Notes: generated by a model from the sequence alone, not told the origin. A stretch of DNA of 64,000 bases from Sphingobacterium thalpophilum (GCF_901482695.1 NZ_LR590484.1:2170001-2234000), one strand, 5' to 3'. Counted from the first letter of the stretch, positions 15,948-25,551 are shown. Numbers and translations: made by a program.

Positions 15948-18164
15948 ATGTCCAATCGGTTTATAACATCTCTGAAGTCCCGCAAGTGGCGGTGGCTTTA
16001 TATAACTTTTGCTGTTTTCTTGATTTTGGTTGTCGTGGTTGGGACCTATGCCTATCAAAAGAGGGATAGCATGCTCATGGGCGCAATCAATAAAGCGAAG
16101 GCCAAGTTGCTGGAAAAGTATGATATGGACCTGAAAATCCAATATTACGCTTTTCAGGGTATGAACGCTGTACAGTTTAAAAATATACAGCTACTACCCA
16201 GAAATCGCGCACCTTTGGCGCAAATTGATGACCTGACGGTGTCGGTTAAGCTATGGCCTCTTCTTTTTGGGGATGTTAAGCTGGGGCAGGTGATCTTGGA
16301 CAATGGTATGGTGTCATTGGTCAAGAAAGACTCGATAAGCAATTATGACTTTCTGTTCAAGAAGCAGAAAAAAGATACCGTGGAAAATGACAATCCAAAG
16401 CAGAATCTGGCGGCGCTGGCGGACCGGTTGCTCAAGAATGTGTTTTTTAAGGTGCCCAACGATTTAGATCTTAAAAATTTTGAGCTTTCTTACCGGGACG
16501 ATAGCACCTCGCAGCGTATTGTCGTTCCATCGGCTGTGATCGATGGTGGCGATCTGGAATCGAAATTTCTCTTAAATGACCATGAGGCCGCATGGAATCT
16601 TACCGGAACAATAGATTCGGATAATCAAGAATGTGATTTACGCTTATTTTCGGACAAAAAAGAAGTAAATCTTCCCCTTTTGCAGCGGAAGTTTGGTCTT
16701 GCCGTGAGTTTTGATGAAATCTCCTTTCGCCTGGACAAGGCGCACCGGCGGAATAAAGAATTGCTGGAGCTGCATGGTCAATGGGGATTTAAGAACCTCA
16801 AGCTTAATCACTGGCGCATATCCAGTAACGATGTGATCTTTCCCGAAGCGACCATGCAGGGAAGCCTCAATATCGGTGCGTCCTCTATGGAAATCAGTAA
16901 GGAAAGCACTGTTCAGGTCAAAGACTTCGTGTTTTCGCCCTATGTCAAGTATATGCATAAGCCGGAGAAGGAGATTTTCCTGGCTATCCATACCGAAAGA
17001 ATAAAAGCGCAGGATTTTTTCGACGCGATGCCAACGGGCTTATTTCCGGGCCTGAATGGTATTCAGGTTGAGGGACATATCCAATATGACCTGAATTTTG
17101 CCCTACAGCTGAAGCGGCCGGAGAACCTGCTTTTCTCTTCTAGGATGGACGATAAGGACCTCCGCGTGATCAAGTGGGGCGAGGCTAATATAGCAATGCT
17201 CAATACACCTTTTACGTATACCGCCTATGAAGACGGCAAACCTATGCGCGAAATCGTTGTAGGGCCTCAGAATCCCAACTTCACGCCGCTGGATCAGATA
17301 TCCCGTTATATGCAGATCAGTTTGATCAACACCGAGGATCCGTTTTTCTTCCGTCATAAGGGGTTTGAGGAAAAAGCTTTCAAGCTATCGATAGTGACAA
17401 ACATCAAAGAAAAAGGTTTTAAACGTGGAGCCAGTACAATCTCTATGCAATTGGTTAAGAACGTGTTTTTAAACCGCAATAAGACGGTGGTCCGGAAGCT
17501 GGAAGAGATCTTGTTGGTCTGGCTGATGGAACGCTCTCAGCAGGTCAGCAAAAAACGGATGTACGAAGTCTACTTGAATGTCATTGAATGGGGCAATAAT
17601 GTATACGGTATTACCGAGGCAGCCCGTTATTATTTTGGAAAGACGCCAGCACAATTGGGGCTAGGGGAGAGCATCTTTTTATCTAGTATTGTTCCGCGCC
17701 CGAAAAAAGGGCTGAACTTTTTCGACTGGACAGGCCACCTGAAAGGAAATATGCTGCGCTATTTCAATACCTACGGTCATATTATGACCAAAACGGGGCA
17801 GATCGGTGTGGATTCAACTACGTCCAATTATGGCTTTTATGAGGTGCTGCTGCAGCCGCACTTGCGCCCGCCGAGACCTGCGGTCGCAGACTCCGTAGAA
17901 ACGATCGACATGGGAGAGGATCCGCTGTTGTTTGACGATCTTGGCGGCGGTACGCCGGCGAGCAGCCTGGAAAGTGTATCCGTCCCTCAAAATCTGAAAA
18001 AGATGCCCCTGACAAAAAAGGGACAGGAGGCGTCAGCTGAAGAAGAAAAACCCAAACGGTCGTTGTTTGACCGCTTACTGGGGCGCAACAAAGAGGAGAA
18101 AGAGGGGAAGGACAACAGTGAAGATAACAAGGACTCCAAACGCGAGCAAAAACGGGAAGAGTAA
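15948..18164 (+). CDS. GT51 peptidoglycan glycosyltransferase with AsmA-like N-terminal region
   Basis: 738-residue inner-membrane protein. One membrane anchor (about 16-36) is followed by some 400 residues resembling the AsmA-type beta-rich repeats of envelope proteins (KFNIQ-like pattern: LKIQYYAFQGMNAVQFKNIQL). The C-terminal half has the GT51 lipid II polymerase motifs: EDPFFFRHKG (catalytic Glu463), RGASTISMQLVKN, RKLEEILLVWLMER and the YLN motif near KKRMYEVYLN. No penicillin-binding transpeptidase domain follows; instead there is a highly charged Lys/Glu tail (about 680-738) that is probably disordered. It would polymerise glycan strands without crosslinking them, so it is a monofunctional enzyme of unusual size. 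hpt follows 43 bases downstream. Confidence 0.88.
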   Translation: MSNRFITSLKSRKWRWLYITFAVFLILVVVVGTYAYQKRDSMLMGAINKAKAKLLEKYDMDLKIQYYAFQGMNAVQFKNIQLLPRNRAPLAQIDDLTVSVKLWPLLFGDVKLGQVILDNGMVSLVKKDSISNYDFLFKKQKKDTVENDNPKQNLAALADRLLKNVFFKVPNDLDLKNFELSYRDDSTSQRIVVPSAVIDGGDLESKFLLNDHEAAWNLTGTIDSDNQECDLRLFSDKKEVNLPLLQRKFGLAVSFDEISFRLDKAHRRNKELLELHGQWGFKNLKLNHWRISSNDVIFPEATMQGSLNIGASSMEISKESTVQVKDFVFSPYVKYMHKPEKEIFLAIHTERIKAQDFFDAMPTGLFPGLNGIQVEGHIQYDLNFALQLKRPENLLFSSRMDDKDLRVIKWGEANIAMLNTPFTYTAYEDGKPMREIVVGPQNPNFTPLDQISRYMQISLINTEDPFFFRHKGFEEKAFKLSIVTNIKEKGFKRGASTISMQLVKNVFLNRNKTVVRKLEEILLVWLMERSQQVSKKRMYEVYLNVIEWGNNVYGITEAARYYFGKTPAQLGLGESIFLSSIVPRPKKGLNFFDWTGHLKGNMLRYFNTYGHIMTKTGQIGVDSTTSNYGFYEVLLQPHLRPPRPAVADSVETIDMGEDPLLFDDLGGGTPASSLESVSVPQNLKKMPLTKKGQEASAEEEKPKRSLFDRLLGRNKEEKEGKDNSEDNKDSKREQKREE

Positions 18165-18207
18165 ATAGAGAACCTGGGTTCTCATCGACGATGAAAATCA
18201 GAATAGA

Positions 18208-18747
18208 ATGAAAAAAATTGAAATTGACGGATTGGTTTTTGAACCACTATTTGAAGAAGAGCAGATTCAGAAACGGGTTCGTCTGATGGGGATAGATATT
18301 AGTTTGCGGTATGAGCATAAGCAGCCTGTTTTTATCGGCGTATTAAATGGATGCTTTATGTTTATGGCCGACCTGTTGAAACAGATCGAAGTGCCCTGTG
18401 AGATGTCTTTCATTAAACTGGCTTCTTATATAGGTACCGGCCAATCGGAGCTGAATGAACTTTTGGGTCTCGGTATCGATCTGGAAGGACGCGATGTCAT
18501 TATCGTGGAGGATATTGTCGATTCTGGTCATTCACTGAAACATACGCTGGATGCTGTAAAACGTTTAAATCCGGCGAGTGTCATTGCCTGTGCCCTGCTA
18601 GTGAAACCCGAAGCACTGCAATATCATTTCGAAGAGCTGACCTATGTCGGATTTGAAATTAGCAAGGAGTTTGTCGTCGGGTACGGTATGGACTATAATG
18701 GCCTTTGTCGTAATCTTCCCGACATCTATAAAAATGTGCCCGCCTAA
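18208..18747 (+). CDS. hpt: Hypoxanthine phosphoribosyltransferase
   Basis: 179-residue cytoplasmic purine-salvage enzyme that joins hypoxanthine or guanine with PRPP to give IMP or GMP. The PRPP-binding signature is clear: VIIVEDIVDSGHSL (about residues 97-110). FIGVLNGCFMFMADLL and the C-terminal FVVGYGMDYNGLCRNLP are also family landmarks. The stop codon lies inside a long perfect hairpin shared with the convergent tag gene. Confidence 0.95.
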   Translation: MKKIEIDGLVFEPLFEEEQIQKRVRLMGIDISLRYEHKQPVFIGVLNGCFMFMADLLKQIEVPCEMSFIKLASYIGTGQSELNELLGLGIDLEGRDVIIVEDIVDSGHSLKHTLDAVKRLNPASVIACALLVKPEALQYHFEELTYVGFEISKEFVVGYGMDYNGLCRNLPDIYKNVPA

Positions 18748-18788
18748 GATTTCTTCCACATCCAGGGATGCGGAAGAAATCTTAGGCG
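18741..18788. terminator. Long hairpin between hpt and tag that contains the hpt stop codon
   Basis: A perfect 17-bp stem, CGCCTAAGATTTCTTCC (18741-18757) with its complement at 18772-18788, continued by CATC/GATG inside. The hpt TAA (18745-18747) is part of the stem, and the tag stop begins 7 bases after it. There is no proper T-run on either strand, so this is not a canonical intrinsic terminator, but it probably ends or protects both convergent messages. Confidence 0.7.
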
Positions 18789-18794
18789 GATCAA

Positions 18795-19361
18795 TTAAAA
18801 TTTAAATGAACAGCTTTCAATATGGTCATTGACCATGCCTACGGCTTGCATATAGGCATAACAGATCGTGGAACCGAAAAACCGGAATCCCCTTTTTTTC
18901 ATATCCTTTGCGATCTTATCGGATATCGCTGTCGTCGCAGGAACCTGTGATAAACTTTCCCAATGGTTGATTAGCGGCTGTCCCTCCGGCAGAAAGGTAT
19001 ACAGATAGTCGTAAAAACTGCCGAATTCGGCCTGCACTTTTTTGAACAACTGCGCGTTTGTGATGGTGGATTCAATTTTATTCCGATGTTTGATGATACC
19101 CGAGTCTTGCAGGAGTGCATCTACATCCTGAGCGGTATAGGCCGCCACTTTATCGACATCGAAGTCCGAAAAAGCCTCTTTGTAGGCTGACCGCCGACGT
19201 AAAATTGTAATCCAGCTTAATCCGGCCTGAGCCGATTCCAATATCAAAAACTCAAATAACGTTTTATCGTCTTTAACCTGTCGCCCCCATTCGTTGTCAT
19301 GATAATCCATATACTGCTTATCCGATCCTGACCACTGGCAGCGTATTAGCTCTTTGTGCAT
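18795..19361 (-). CDS. tag: DNA-3-methyladenine glycosylase I
   Basis: 188-residue DNA-repair enzyme that excises 3-methyladenine. The family-specific features are present: CQW near the N-terminus (first zinc ligand), YHDNEWG, the FEFLILESAQAGLSW helix and the C-terminal GFRFFGSTICYAYMQAVGMVNDH, which supplies the remaining zinc ligands. Length is normal. It is convergent with hpt, 47 bases from it, and divergent from the DUF4271 gene. Confidence 0.95.
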   Translation of the reverse strand: MHKELIRCQWSGSDKQYMDYHDNEWGRQVKDDKTLFEFLILESAQAGLSWITILRRRSAYKEAFSDFDVDKVAAYTAQDVDALLQDSGIIKHRNKIESTITNAQLFKKVQAEFGSFYDYLYTFLPEGQPLINHWESLSQVPATTAISDKIAKDMKKRGFRFFGSTICYAYMQAVGMVNDHIESCSFKF

Positions 19362-19480
19362 GTTCCTTGAATATTTTTGGATGCAATATAACTTTTTATC
19401 CTAACTTTACGACCATAAAAGAGTTTCGCGTTTAAATGGCCTGTGATTTTCTACATCGCCGAAAAGAAACAGTGTATTCA

Positions 19481-20452
19481 ATGGAAGTTAACGTCTTTAA
19501 ATATCATATTCTATTTATCTTTTTACTAGTATTCTCTGTCTCGGGTCTCCACGCACAGCGAGGGGCACAGCGTAAGGCTGCCCCAGACAGCTTGGTCTTA
19601 CCGGATAGTACAACACTGCGGGCCGATTCCGTTCCCTCCGCAAATCAGCAAGTGTTGGCTTCCCTGAATCCCGCGTTTCAAAAGCAATATCAGATCACTA
19701 CAATAAAAGGGGGCAATCTGCTTGTCCATAATATATATCGTACCGACGTCTTGCAATATTTTCACGGGAGGCCCGAGAAAAATCTTTTTGAAAGACAGTA
19801 TGGTACGCCTAAGCCGCATCGGGAAAATTGGATTTTATTTACCAGTCTTTTCTTAATCTTTGGGGTAGGCCTGATCCGCATCTTCTTCCCTTCGGATATT
19901 AAGCTGGTTTTTCAAGGGTATTTTGATGATCGGGTGTTGCTTTCGGTGAGCAAAGAGGACACCATTCTGACCTCCTGGCCGTTTATATTTTTGTTTATCC
20001 TGTTTTCTGGGGCTATAGGGTTGTTTGTGAGTCTGTTTTATGCTTATGAATTAAACCGCTTTGATCTCATTACATTCCCCAACTATATCAAGACCGTCGG
20101 TATGGTCGGCGGGCTGTTTGCATTGAAAATCGGCTTTATCCGATTTTTATCTTTTGTTTTTGAAATCGGGAAGCTAGTGAAGGAGTATGTCACGGTGTTG
20201 TATCTGATTTACTTTAACACCCTTTTTTTAATGTTGCCGGTGTTGCTGATCCTGAGCCTCGTATCTTTACCGACGGTAGGCGTGGTACTCCATATCGCTA
20301 TTGGTGGAGCAATATTGCTGTTTATGTACCGGTTTCTCAAAACGGCGGCTCATATTATGTCAATGTATAAATTTTCAATTTCCTATTTAATTTTGTACCT
20401 TTGTTGCCTAGAAATAGCACCAATATTAATACTGTTAAGATTATTGAGCTAA
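19481..20452 (+). CDS. DUF4271 membrane protein
   Basis: 323 residues when begun at the ATG at 19481 (MEVNVFKYHI); the frame is open 15 codons further back but that leader (MACDFLHRRKE) looks unrelated. A signal peptide ending LHAQ is followed by a short periplasmic region and about seven membrane segments from residue 125 on (FTSLFLIFGVGLIRIFF, FIFLFILFSGAIGLFVSLFY, and others). This matches the DUF4271 family of Bacteroidota, which has no known activity. It is paired with hemD: the hemD start lies 11 bases after its stop. That pairing is commonly seen in the phylum, but no functional link is proven. Confidence 0.8.
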   Translation: MEVNVFKYHILFIFLLVFSVSGLHAQRGAQRKAAPDSLVLPDSTTLRADSVPSANQQVLASLNPAFQKQYQITTIKGGNLLVHNIYRTDVLQYFHGRPEKNLFERQYGTPKPHRENWILFTSLFLIFGVGLIRIFFPSDIKLVFQGYFDDRVLLSVSKEDTILTSWPFIFLFILFSGAIGLFVSLFYAYELNRFDLITFPNYIKTVGMVGGLFALKIGFIRFLSFVFEIGKLVKEYVTVLYLIYFNTLFLMLPVLLILSLVSLPTVGVVLHIAIGGAILLFMYRFLKTAAHIMSMYKFSISYLILYLCCLEIAPILILLRLLS

Positions 20453-20463
20453 AACTGGTTAAT

Positions 20464-21234
20464 ATGCAAACTTCAGACGTAGAAAGAGCAAAGAAGGTAA
20501 AAAGTGTACTGGTTACTTTACCAAAACCTGAAAACGATAAGTCCCCTTATTATGATTTAGCAAAGAAATACGGGTTAAAATTAGACTTTCGAGGTTTTAT
20601 ACACGTAGAAGGAGTTCCTGCCAAAGATGTGCGTAGGGATAAAATTAATTTAGCGGATTATACTGCGGTTATATTTACGAGCAGAAATGCGGTAGATCAT
20701 TTTTTTAGGATATGCGAGGAGATGCGGTTTGAGGTATCGGCAGACATGAAGTATTTCTGTATTTCGGAGACAATCGCGCTCTATCTACAAAAGTATATTC
20801 AATATAGAAAACGAAAAATATTCTTTGGAAAGCAGACCGCCAAAGATTTGGAAGAGGTGCTAAAAAAACACAAAACTGAAAACTTCCTGTTCCCATGTTC
20901 GGACGTTGCGAATGAAGAGACAAGCAACTGGTTACAGCAAAATGGCTATAAATTTACACCAGCAGTTCTATTCAGAACAGTAGTCAGCGACCTTAGCGAT
21001 CTAAAAGACGTATTTTACGATATTATCGTGTTTTTTAGCCCTTCCAGCGTTCAGTCATTGTATGAGAATTTTCCAGATTTTAAGCAGAATAATACACGTA
21101 TTGCCGCTTTTGGTGCTTCGACGCAACAGGCTCTTTTGGATCATGGGTTGATTTTGGATATTCCAGCGCCCACGCCGAAAGCGCCAAGCATGACTATGGC
21201 CGTGGAAGACTATATCAAAAAAGTAAACAAATAA
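20464..21234 (+). CDS. hemD: Uroporphyrinogen-III synthase
   Basis: 256-residue cytoplasmic enzyme that closes hydroxymethylbilane to uroporphyrinogen III in haem and sirohaem synthesis. The family is poorly conserved, but the pattern KSVLVTLPKP...SPYY, the TAVIFTSRNAVDHFF strand-helix, FLFPCSDVANEE and the C-terminal DIIVFFSPSSVQSL...AAFGASTQQALLDHG are typical. I use the ATG at 20464 (MQTSDVERAKK); the open frame continues upstream into the DUF4271 gene to a TTG. It is translated right behind DUF4271 and ends at an intrinsic terminator. Other haem genes are not in the window. Confidence 0.92.
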   Translation: MQTSDVERAKKVKSVLVTLPKPENDKSPYYDLAKKYGLKLDFRGFIHVEGVPAKDVRRDKINLADYTAVIFTSRNAVDHFFRICEEMRFEVSADMKYFCISETIALYLQKYIQYRKRKIFFGKQTAKDLEEVLKKHKTENFLFPCSDVANEETSNWLQQNGYKFTPAVLFRTVVSDLSDLKDVFYDIIVFFSPSSVQSLYENFPDFKQNNTRIAAFGASTQQALLDHGLILDIPAPTPKAPSMTMAVEDYIKKVNK

Positions 21235-21263
21235 TTGCCTTTAATGAAGGCCAGAAATAGAAG

Positions 21264-21287
21264 AGGGTTTTTTAAAACCCTTTTTTT
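21264..21287 (+). terminator. Intrinsic terminator after hemD
   Basis: AGGGTTTT, loop TT, AAAACCCT, followed by TTTTTT; 29 bases after the hemD stop. The two bases in the middle mean the loop must open to at least four. Confidence 0.8.
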
Positions 21288-21665
21288 CTGCCTGAGCATG
21301 TTCATTGATCCATGTTTTGCATTTAAAGTATCAGCACGGCCCGGGTCTTATTATTGATCCGGTTTTCGTTAAGGCATCTATCAGCGGACGGTCAATTATT
21401 AGCTGGAAATTGCCTTTAGCGGGTTATTATTGCTGTTGATATCTGCACGGGAATAGCCGCTTTATTGGACTATTTATTTTGCTGACGAAGGGAACTGCTT
21501 GGGTCAAAATGTAAGAAAAGTGACGGATGTCATTGAGATTTTAATTATATTTCTATTAAATTGTGGCGGAACTATTTGTTCCAATTAAAGATAAGCTATA
21601 TGCGTTATTTTTAAAATTTGGCAGAAATATTTTTTATGTTTGTAAGTAAGCAAAATTAGTCAGTC
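21288..21665. other. Intergenic region without a recognised gene
   Basis: About 380 bases between the hemD terminator and the cupin gene. I find no convincing ORF. It contains a small inverted repeat GGAAC-TATTT-GTTCC (21568-21582) and a -7-like box TATGTTTG (21635-21642) 23 bases before the downstream start, with a TTTG (21617-21620) that is too close (14 bases) to be an ideal -33 element. Confidence 0.5.
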
Positions 21666-22535
21666 GTGAAGTTAAAGCAAGTTGATAAAATTTCGGGCAT
21701 TCAACCAGAAGACTTTTTAAAGAACTATCTGAAACCAGGAGTTCCGGTGGTGATAACAGATTTCATCAGTGCTGATAGTCCTGCATGGAAGAAATGGAAT
21801 TATGACTATTTTAAGGAGATTGCCGGGGATATTAAGATCGATGTCTACGGCAAAGAAGAAGAGTCGATGGACCGCGCTGCCAGCGCACCAGTTGGACAAA
21901 TGACATTTGCAGAATACTTGGATCTGATCAGTAAAGAGCCAACCGAATTGCGATTGTTTCTGTTCAATCTGCTCAAAATAAGGCCCGAACTTAAACAGGA
22001 CGTGATTTACAATGACGTCACTGGTGGTAAAGTCTTGCAATGGTTGCCATTCATGTTTTTTGGCGGAGAAGGTTCAAGCACCAGAAATCACTTTGATATC
22101 GACATGTCGCACGTGTTTATATCGCAGTTTCAGGGGCTCAAACGGATTTGGCTTTTCCCCAACGATCAGTCGGATCTGATGTACAAACTGCCGTACAACT
22201 TTCATAGCATTGCCAATCCGAAATACAGCAACGAAGAGGAGTTTCCGGGCATTAAGTATCTGGAGGGCTATGAAGCCGTGATCCACCCCGGAGAAACCTT
22301 ATATATGCCGGCCGGTTGGTGGCACTATATTCAGTATGAAACCGAAGGGTACTCCATTTCGGTAAGGGCCCTTGCCAATTCCATCAGTGAAAAGCTCAAG
22401 GGTGCCCGTAATCTCTTTATCACAAGGCATTTTGATAATACGATGCGGAAGATCTTCAAGGAACATTGGTTCAAGTATAAAATCAATACCGCCAAACGCC
22501 GCGCAAATAATGCGATCAAAAGAAATAAACGTTAA
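21666..22535 (+). CDS. Cupin-like (JmjC/cupin_8) oxygenase
   Basis: 289-residue predicted Fe(II)/2-oxoglutarate-dependent protein of the JmjC-like cupin_8 group, whose members hydroxylate proteins or small molecules. The first metal-binding pair HFD is in RNHFDIDMSHVFISQFQGLK, followed by RIWLFP; the distal His is in PAGWWHYIQYE, and YEAVIHPGETLYMP is the classic strand before it. A basic, Lys/Arg-rich tail (about 270-289) may bind nucleic acid or ribosome. The start is GTG at 21666 since no ATG lies near the N-terminal LKQVDKISG. Substrate unknown; monocistronic with its own terminator. Confidence 0.85.
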   Translation: MKLKQVDKISGIQPEDFLKNYLKPGVPVVITDFISADSPAWKKWNYDYFKEIAGDIKIDVYGKEEESMDRAASAPVGQMTFAEYLDLISKEPTELRLFLFNLLKIRPELKQDVIYNDVTGGKVLQWLPFMFFGGEGSSTRNHFDIDMSHVFISQFQGLKRIWLFPNDQSDLMYKLPYNFHSIANPKYSNEEEFPGIKYLEGYEAVIHPGETLYMPAGWWHYIQYETEGYSISVRALANSISEKLKGARNLFITRHFDNTMRKIFKEHWFKYKINTAKRRANNAIKRNKR

Positions 22536-22536
22536 C

Positions 22537-22577
22537 AAAAAGAGGTATCCAGAAAGTTCGGATGCCTCTTTTTGTTT
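22537..22577 (+). terminator. Intrinsic terminator after the cupin gene
   Basis: AAAAAGAGGTATCC and GGATGCCTCTTTTT form a 14-bp stem (one G-T pair) around a 9-base loop, one base after the stop codon, followed by GTTTCTC. It could also serve the convergent addB transcript only weakly, since addB stops 88 bases away. Confidence 0.85.
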
Positions 22578-22664
22578 CTCGATAACCTAAAATTCTTCGG
22601 ATACGTCGTTTTGCTTTTCAGCCCTTTATTTGGTGGCCGAGCCTCCTAACGTGATGCGCCCATT

Positions 22665-25544
22665 CTATTCTTCGGCTTCGGGGCTTTTGCTCGCGTCCCT
22701 ATAGAAGAGCGTATAGGGATCACTTGGATAGATGACCGCATCCGGATGATGTTTAAAGGGTATTGCCGGATCAAAAATTTCGTTGAGTATATTTCGCAGA
22801 AATTGGACAAAATTATCCTTCTGGAATGCCAAAAACTCAGCGGTTAGAACACCTTCCTTTCCATGGAATAAGGTACCTTCTTCCCTCATCTTCCTTGCGA
22901 CATACAAGTGTGGCTCAAGTGCCTTCCGACCTGTTTTTTGTTCAAAAACATAGGCATAAAACAAGGTCTGTACCATCGCTTTATTTTCCGTATTAGGCCC
23001 AAATACCTGTTGTATGTCTTTGAACGTGACGGAGTCGCCACCGGTCTTATAGTCGACAATCCGGCTAATGATACGCTCGTCATGCGTGACGACTTCATCC
23101 ACACGGTCGATGATACCGTATAGTGTCACCTGTGCTTCCTTTCCGTCGACTGTAATGGGAAAGGGCAGTACATAGTCTGTATCATTCTCCAGTTCGATGA
23201 TGCGGAACGCTTTGTAATTACTGATGTCGTGCTCAAGATACATTTTCACATACTCACTGGCGATCTTGAGCATAATCCGTTGTAGGCTATTCAAATCTTC
23301 GATCCCTTCGACAGTTGTCTGGTATTGGAGGCCAATCTCGCGGAGGACAAAAGGTTCTATCTGGTCGAAGTGCCGGCGAAGAACTGCTGTGGATGTGAAA
23401 TTTTCCTGCCCTTTGAAGGGTAGGAATATCTTTTCCATGACATTGTGGATGACCGTTCCAAGCTTGTTCATTTCAAACTCCTGTGAGATGGAAGGTGGCT
23501 CTTTTATATTGGCGATATGTTTTAGGAAAAATTGTAGCGGAGACTGTAGATAGGTCGTCAAGGCTGTTGCTGATATTCTTTTTTGATGCACAATAAAGTC
23601 CTCGTACATCTTTTCCCATACTGGTCCGTTTTTCTCGACAATGATCTCTGCTGCTTTGTCTGCAAATTGAATTGGCTGCTGTTGCACCTTCCGTTCGAAA
23701 CGAAACTTGCTTTCAAACTCGAGCTGTTTGATAAATCGGCTTTCTTCTCCTGTTGAGCTCTCATCCACAAGACCGTTATAAAAAATATGTATCCCTTCAC
23801 TGTACTGGAAATGCCGGTAAAACAGGTAGGCCGACAAAGCGTCCTGATTTTCTAGTACCGGCAGGCCGTAGGCGCTCCTTAAGCTATTGGGGATAAAGGT
23901 TGGTGAATTGGATGTCTTGGGTAAAACGCCTTCGTTGGCTCCCAGTATAAAGACGTTGTCAAAGTTTAAACAGCGGCTTTCGAGCAGCCCCATAATCTGT
24001 ATTCCTTTGAGCGGGTCACCCTCGATGGCTGAATTTATCGGCGAAATGGCTTTTTTGATTAGGCCGATCTGAAAACTGATGCTTAAAGGAGCAAGTGTCT
24101 CGAATCCCAGCAGCAGCTGGTTCAGTGTTTTCTTGGTCTCCATCAGGAGGTTGTTGTCAATCTGGCGGATGCGTTCCCGGGAGGAAATGCTGTGCAGCAG
24201 ATCCTCGATTATTTGGACAAGCGAGGGGATCAGCTGAGCGGCATCGGCAATAGGGACAAAAAATCGGGGCAGACAGCTTTTGAATGTCAATTCCTCCAGC
24301 GGGATTTCAAATAGCTGTTTGTCCGCAATTTCCTTTTGTATCTTTAGTTTATCCTGTAGCGGAACCAATGTCAGGGGATGATTGATAAAGGTCTCGACAA
24401 TTTGATAAGAGATCTTACGCCTTTTGAATTGGGAGATCTCAAGGTGTACCTCCATCCACAGGTCCAGTATACCGTATATGGGGGACTGTGTCAGCGGGTA
24501 TCCGGTCGTAATATTGGGATTGACATCCGGTAAGCTCTGCAGCAATGGGACCAGCAGATTTTCGTCTGCAAGTAAGATGGCTGCTGTTTTATCTTCCGAA
24601 TGCTGGCTTTGTAGAATATCATACAGCAACTTTGTCTGGCTTATTTTGCCGGTGCTTGCATACAGATTTACCGTGGAAGTTCTATTGCCAATGATATTCG
24701 GGCTGTCACCCAGCGCATTGACCAATCCGGTCTGGAAGATATTTCGGCGGATAAACAAGCCGGCTTCCTGCATGTTGTCTTCCAGATAGTAAGCATCCGC
24801 ATCAAAGTAAAATAGTGCACGTCCTTCCTCCTGCCATTGCTTGAAGAGTTTGGCCTCCGCTTTATTCAGGGCGTTAAAGCCGACGAATAGAACCTGCTGA
24901 AAAGAGGCAATAAAGTCCTGCGCTGCGGCTCTGCCTTCGGCCAGCTCCCGGTATATGGTGGGGTAATTGGTCTGATTTAGTGATTTTAGTCTTTCCTTGA
25001 AACGGTCGTATAATACAGGAAGCCGTTTCCAGAGCTGTAGGAAACGCTCTTGCACACCGCTATGCCCTGCAATCGAGAAGGCCTGCCAGAACTGCCGTAT
25101 AAAGCCCTGTTGTTCGGGCGTCAAGTGTTGAAATGCAATATCAATTTTCGTATTGTCGTAGAGCTCCATATAGATCTGCTGGATCGGAACCAGGTCATAA
25201 TCCAGCTGCCCAAAATCGCTTAATATAATTTCTGCAATAGGGTAAAATTCTTCCAGGGTCTCTGCTTCTTTGCCTTCTGCCGCCAGGAGCTCATTGTGGA
25301 TGTTGAAGAGCAGGAAAAATTGACCCAATGGACTGGCCTCGGTTGCCTCTGTCGACCGTTTGAAAAATTCCTGGATAGTAAAAAACTGTGGGGACCAGAT
25401 CGCCTGCCCATATACATCGGCTAGGTGTTTTTTGAGGTAGGTGATGGGCCGCTTGTTATTAAACACGATGGCAATCTCGCTCAGATCGTTGCCGAAACGT
25501 CTTTTGATATCTTCTGCTACTAATTTTAAAAAGGCTGTCTGCAT
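22665..25544 (-). CDS. AddB-like PD-(D/E)XK nuclease subunit
   Basis: 959-residue partner of an AddAB-type recombination helicase-nuclease. The N-terminal part is a degenerate UvrD-like fold (IAIVFNNKRPITYLKKHL, in place of a functional Walker A). The C-terminal third has the RecB-type nuclease core: GIIDRVDEV and IVDYKTGG (Asp-x-Lys of the PD-(D/E)XK site). The four cysteines that hold an Fe-S cluster in Firmicutes AddB are not present: only isolated Cys are seen (SCLPRFF, RCLNFDN). It begins 7 bases after the AddA-like gene and is surely in one operon with it. Role: processing of double-strand breaks for RecA loading. Confidence 0.87.
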   Translation of the reverse strand: MQTAFLKLVAEDIKRRFGNDLSEIAIVFNNKRPITYLKKHLADVYGQAIWSPQFFTIQEFFKRSTEATEASPLGQFFLLFNIHNELLAAEGKEAETLEEFYPIAEIILSDFGQLDYDLVPIQQIYMELYDNTKIDIAFQHLTPEQQGFIRQFWQAFSIAGHSGVQERFLQLWKRLPVLYDRFKERLKSLNQTNYPTIYRELAEGRAAAQDFIASFQQVLFVGFNALNKAEAKLFKQWQEEGRALFYFDADAYYLEDNMQEAGLFIRRNIFQTGLVNALGDSPNIIGNRTSTVNLYASTGKISQTKLLYDILQSQHSEDKTAAILLADENLLVPLLQSLPDVNPNITTGYPLTQSPIYGILDLWMEVHLEISQFKRRKISYQIVETFINHPLTLVPLQDKLKIQKEIADKQLFEIPLEELTFKSCLPRFFVPIADAAQLIPSLVQIIEDLLHSISSRERIRQIDNNLLMETKKTLNQLLLGFETLAPLSISFQIGLIKKAISPINSAIEGDPLKGIQIMGLLESRCLNFDNVFILGANEGVLPKTSNSPTFIPNSLRSAYGLPVLENQDALSAYLFYRHFQYSEGIHIFYNGLVDESSTGEESRFIKQLEFESKFRFERKVQQQPIQFADKAAEIIVEKNGPVWEKMYEDFIVHQKRISATALTTYLQSPLQFFLKHIANIKEPPSISQEFEMNKLGTVIHNVMEKIFLPFKGQENFTSTAVLRRHFDQIEPFVLREIGLQYQTTVEGIEDLNSLQRIMLKIASEYVKMYLEHDISNYKAFRIIELENDTDYVLPFPITVDGKEAQVTLYGIIDRVDEVVTHDERIISRIVDYKTGGDSVTFKDIQQVFGPNTENKAMVQTLFYAYVFEQKTGRKALEPHLYVARKMREEGTLFHGKEGVLTAEFLAFQKDNFVQFLRNILNEIFDPAIPFKHHPDAVIYPSDPYTLFYRDASKSPEAEE

Positions 25545-25551
25545 CGTGAAT

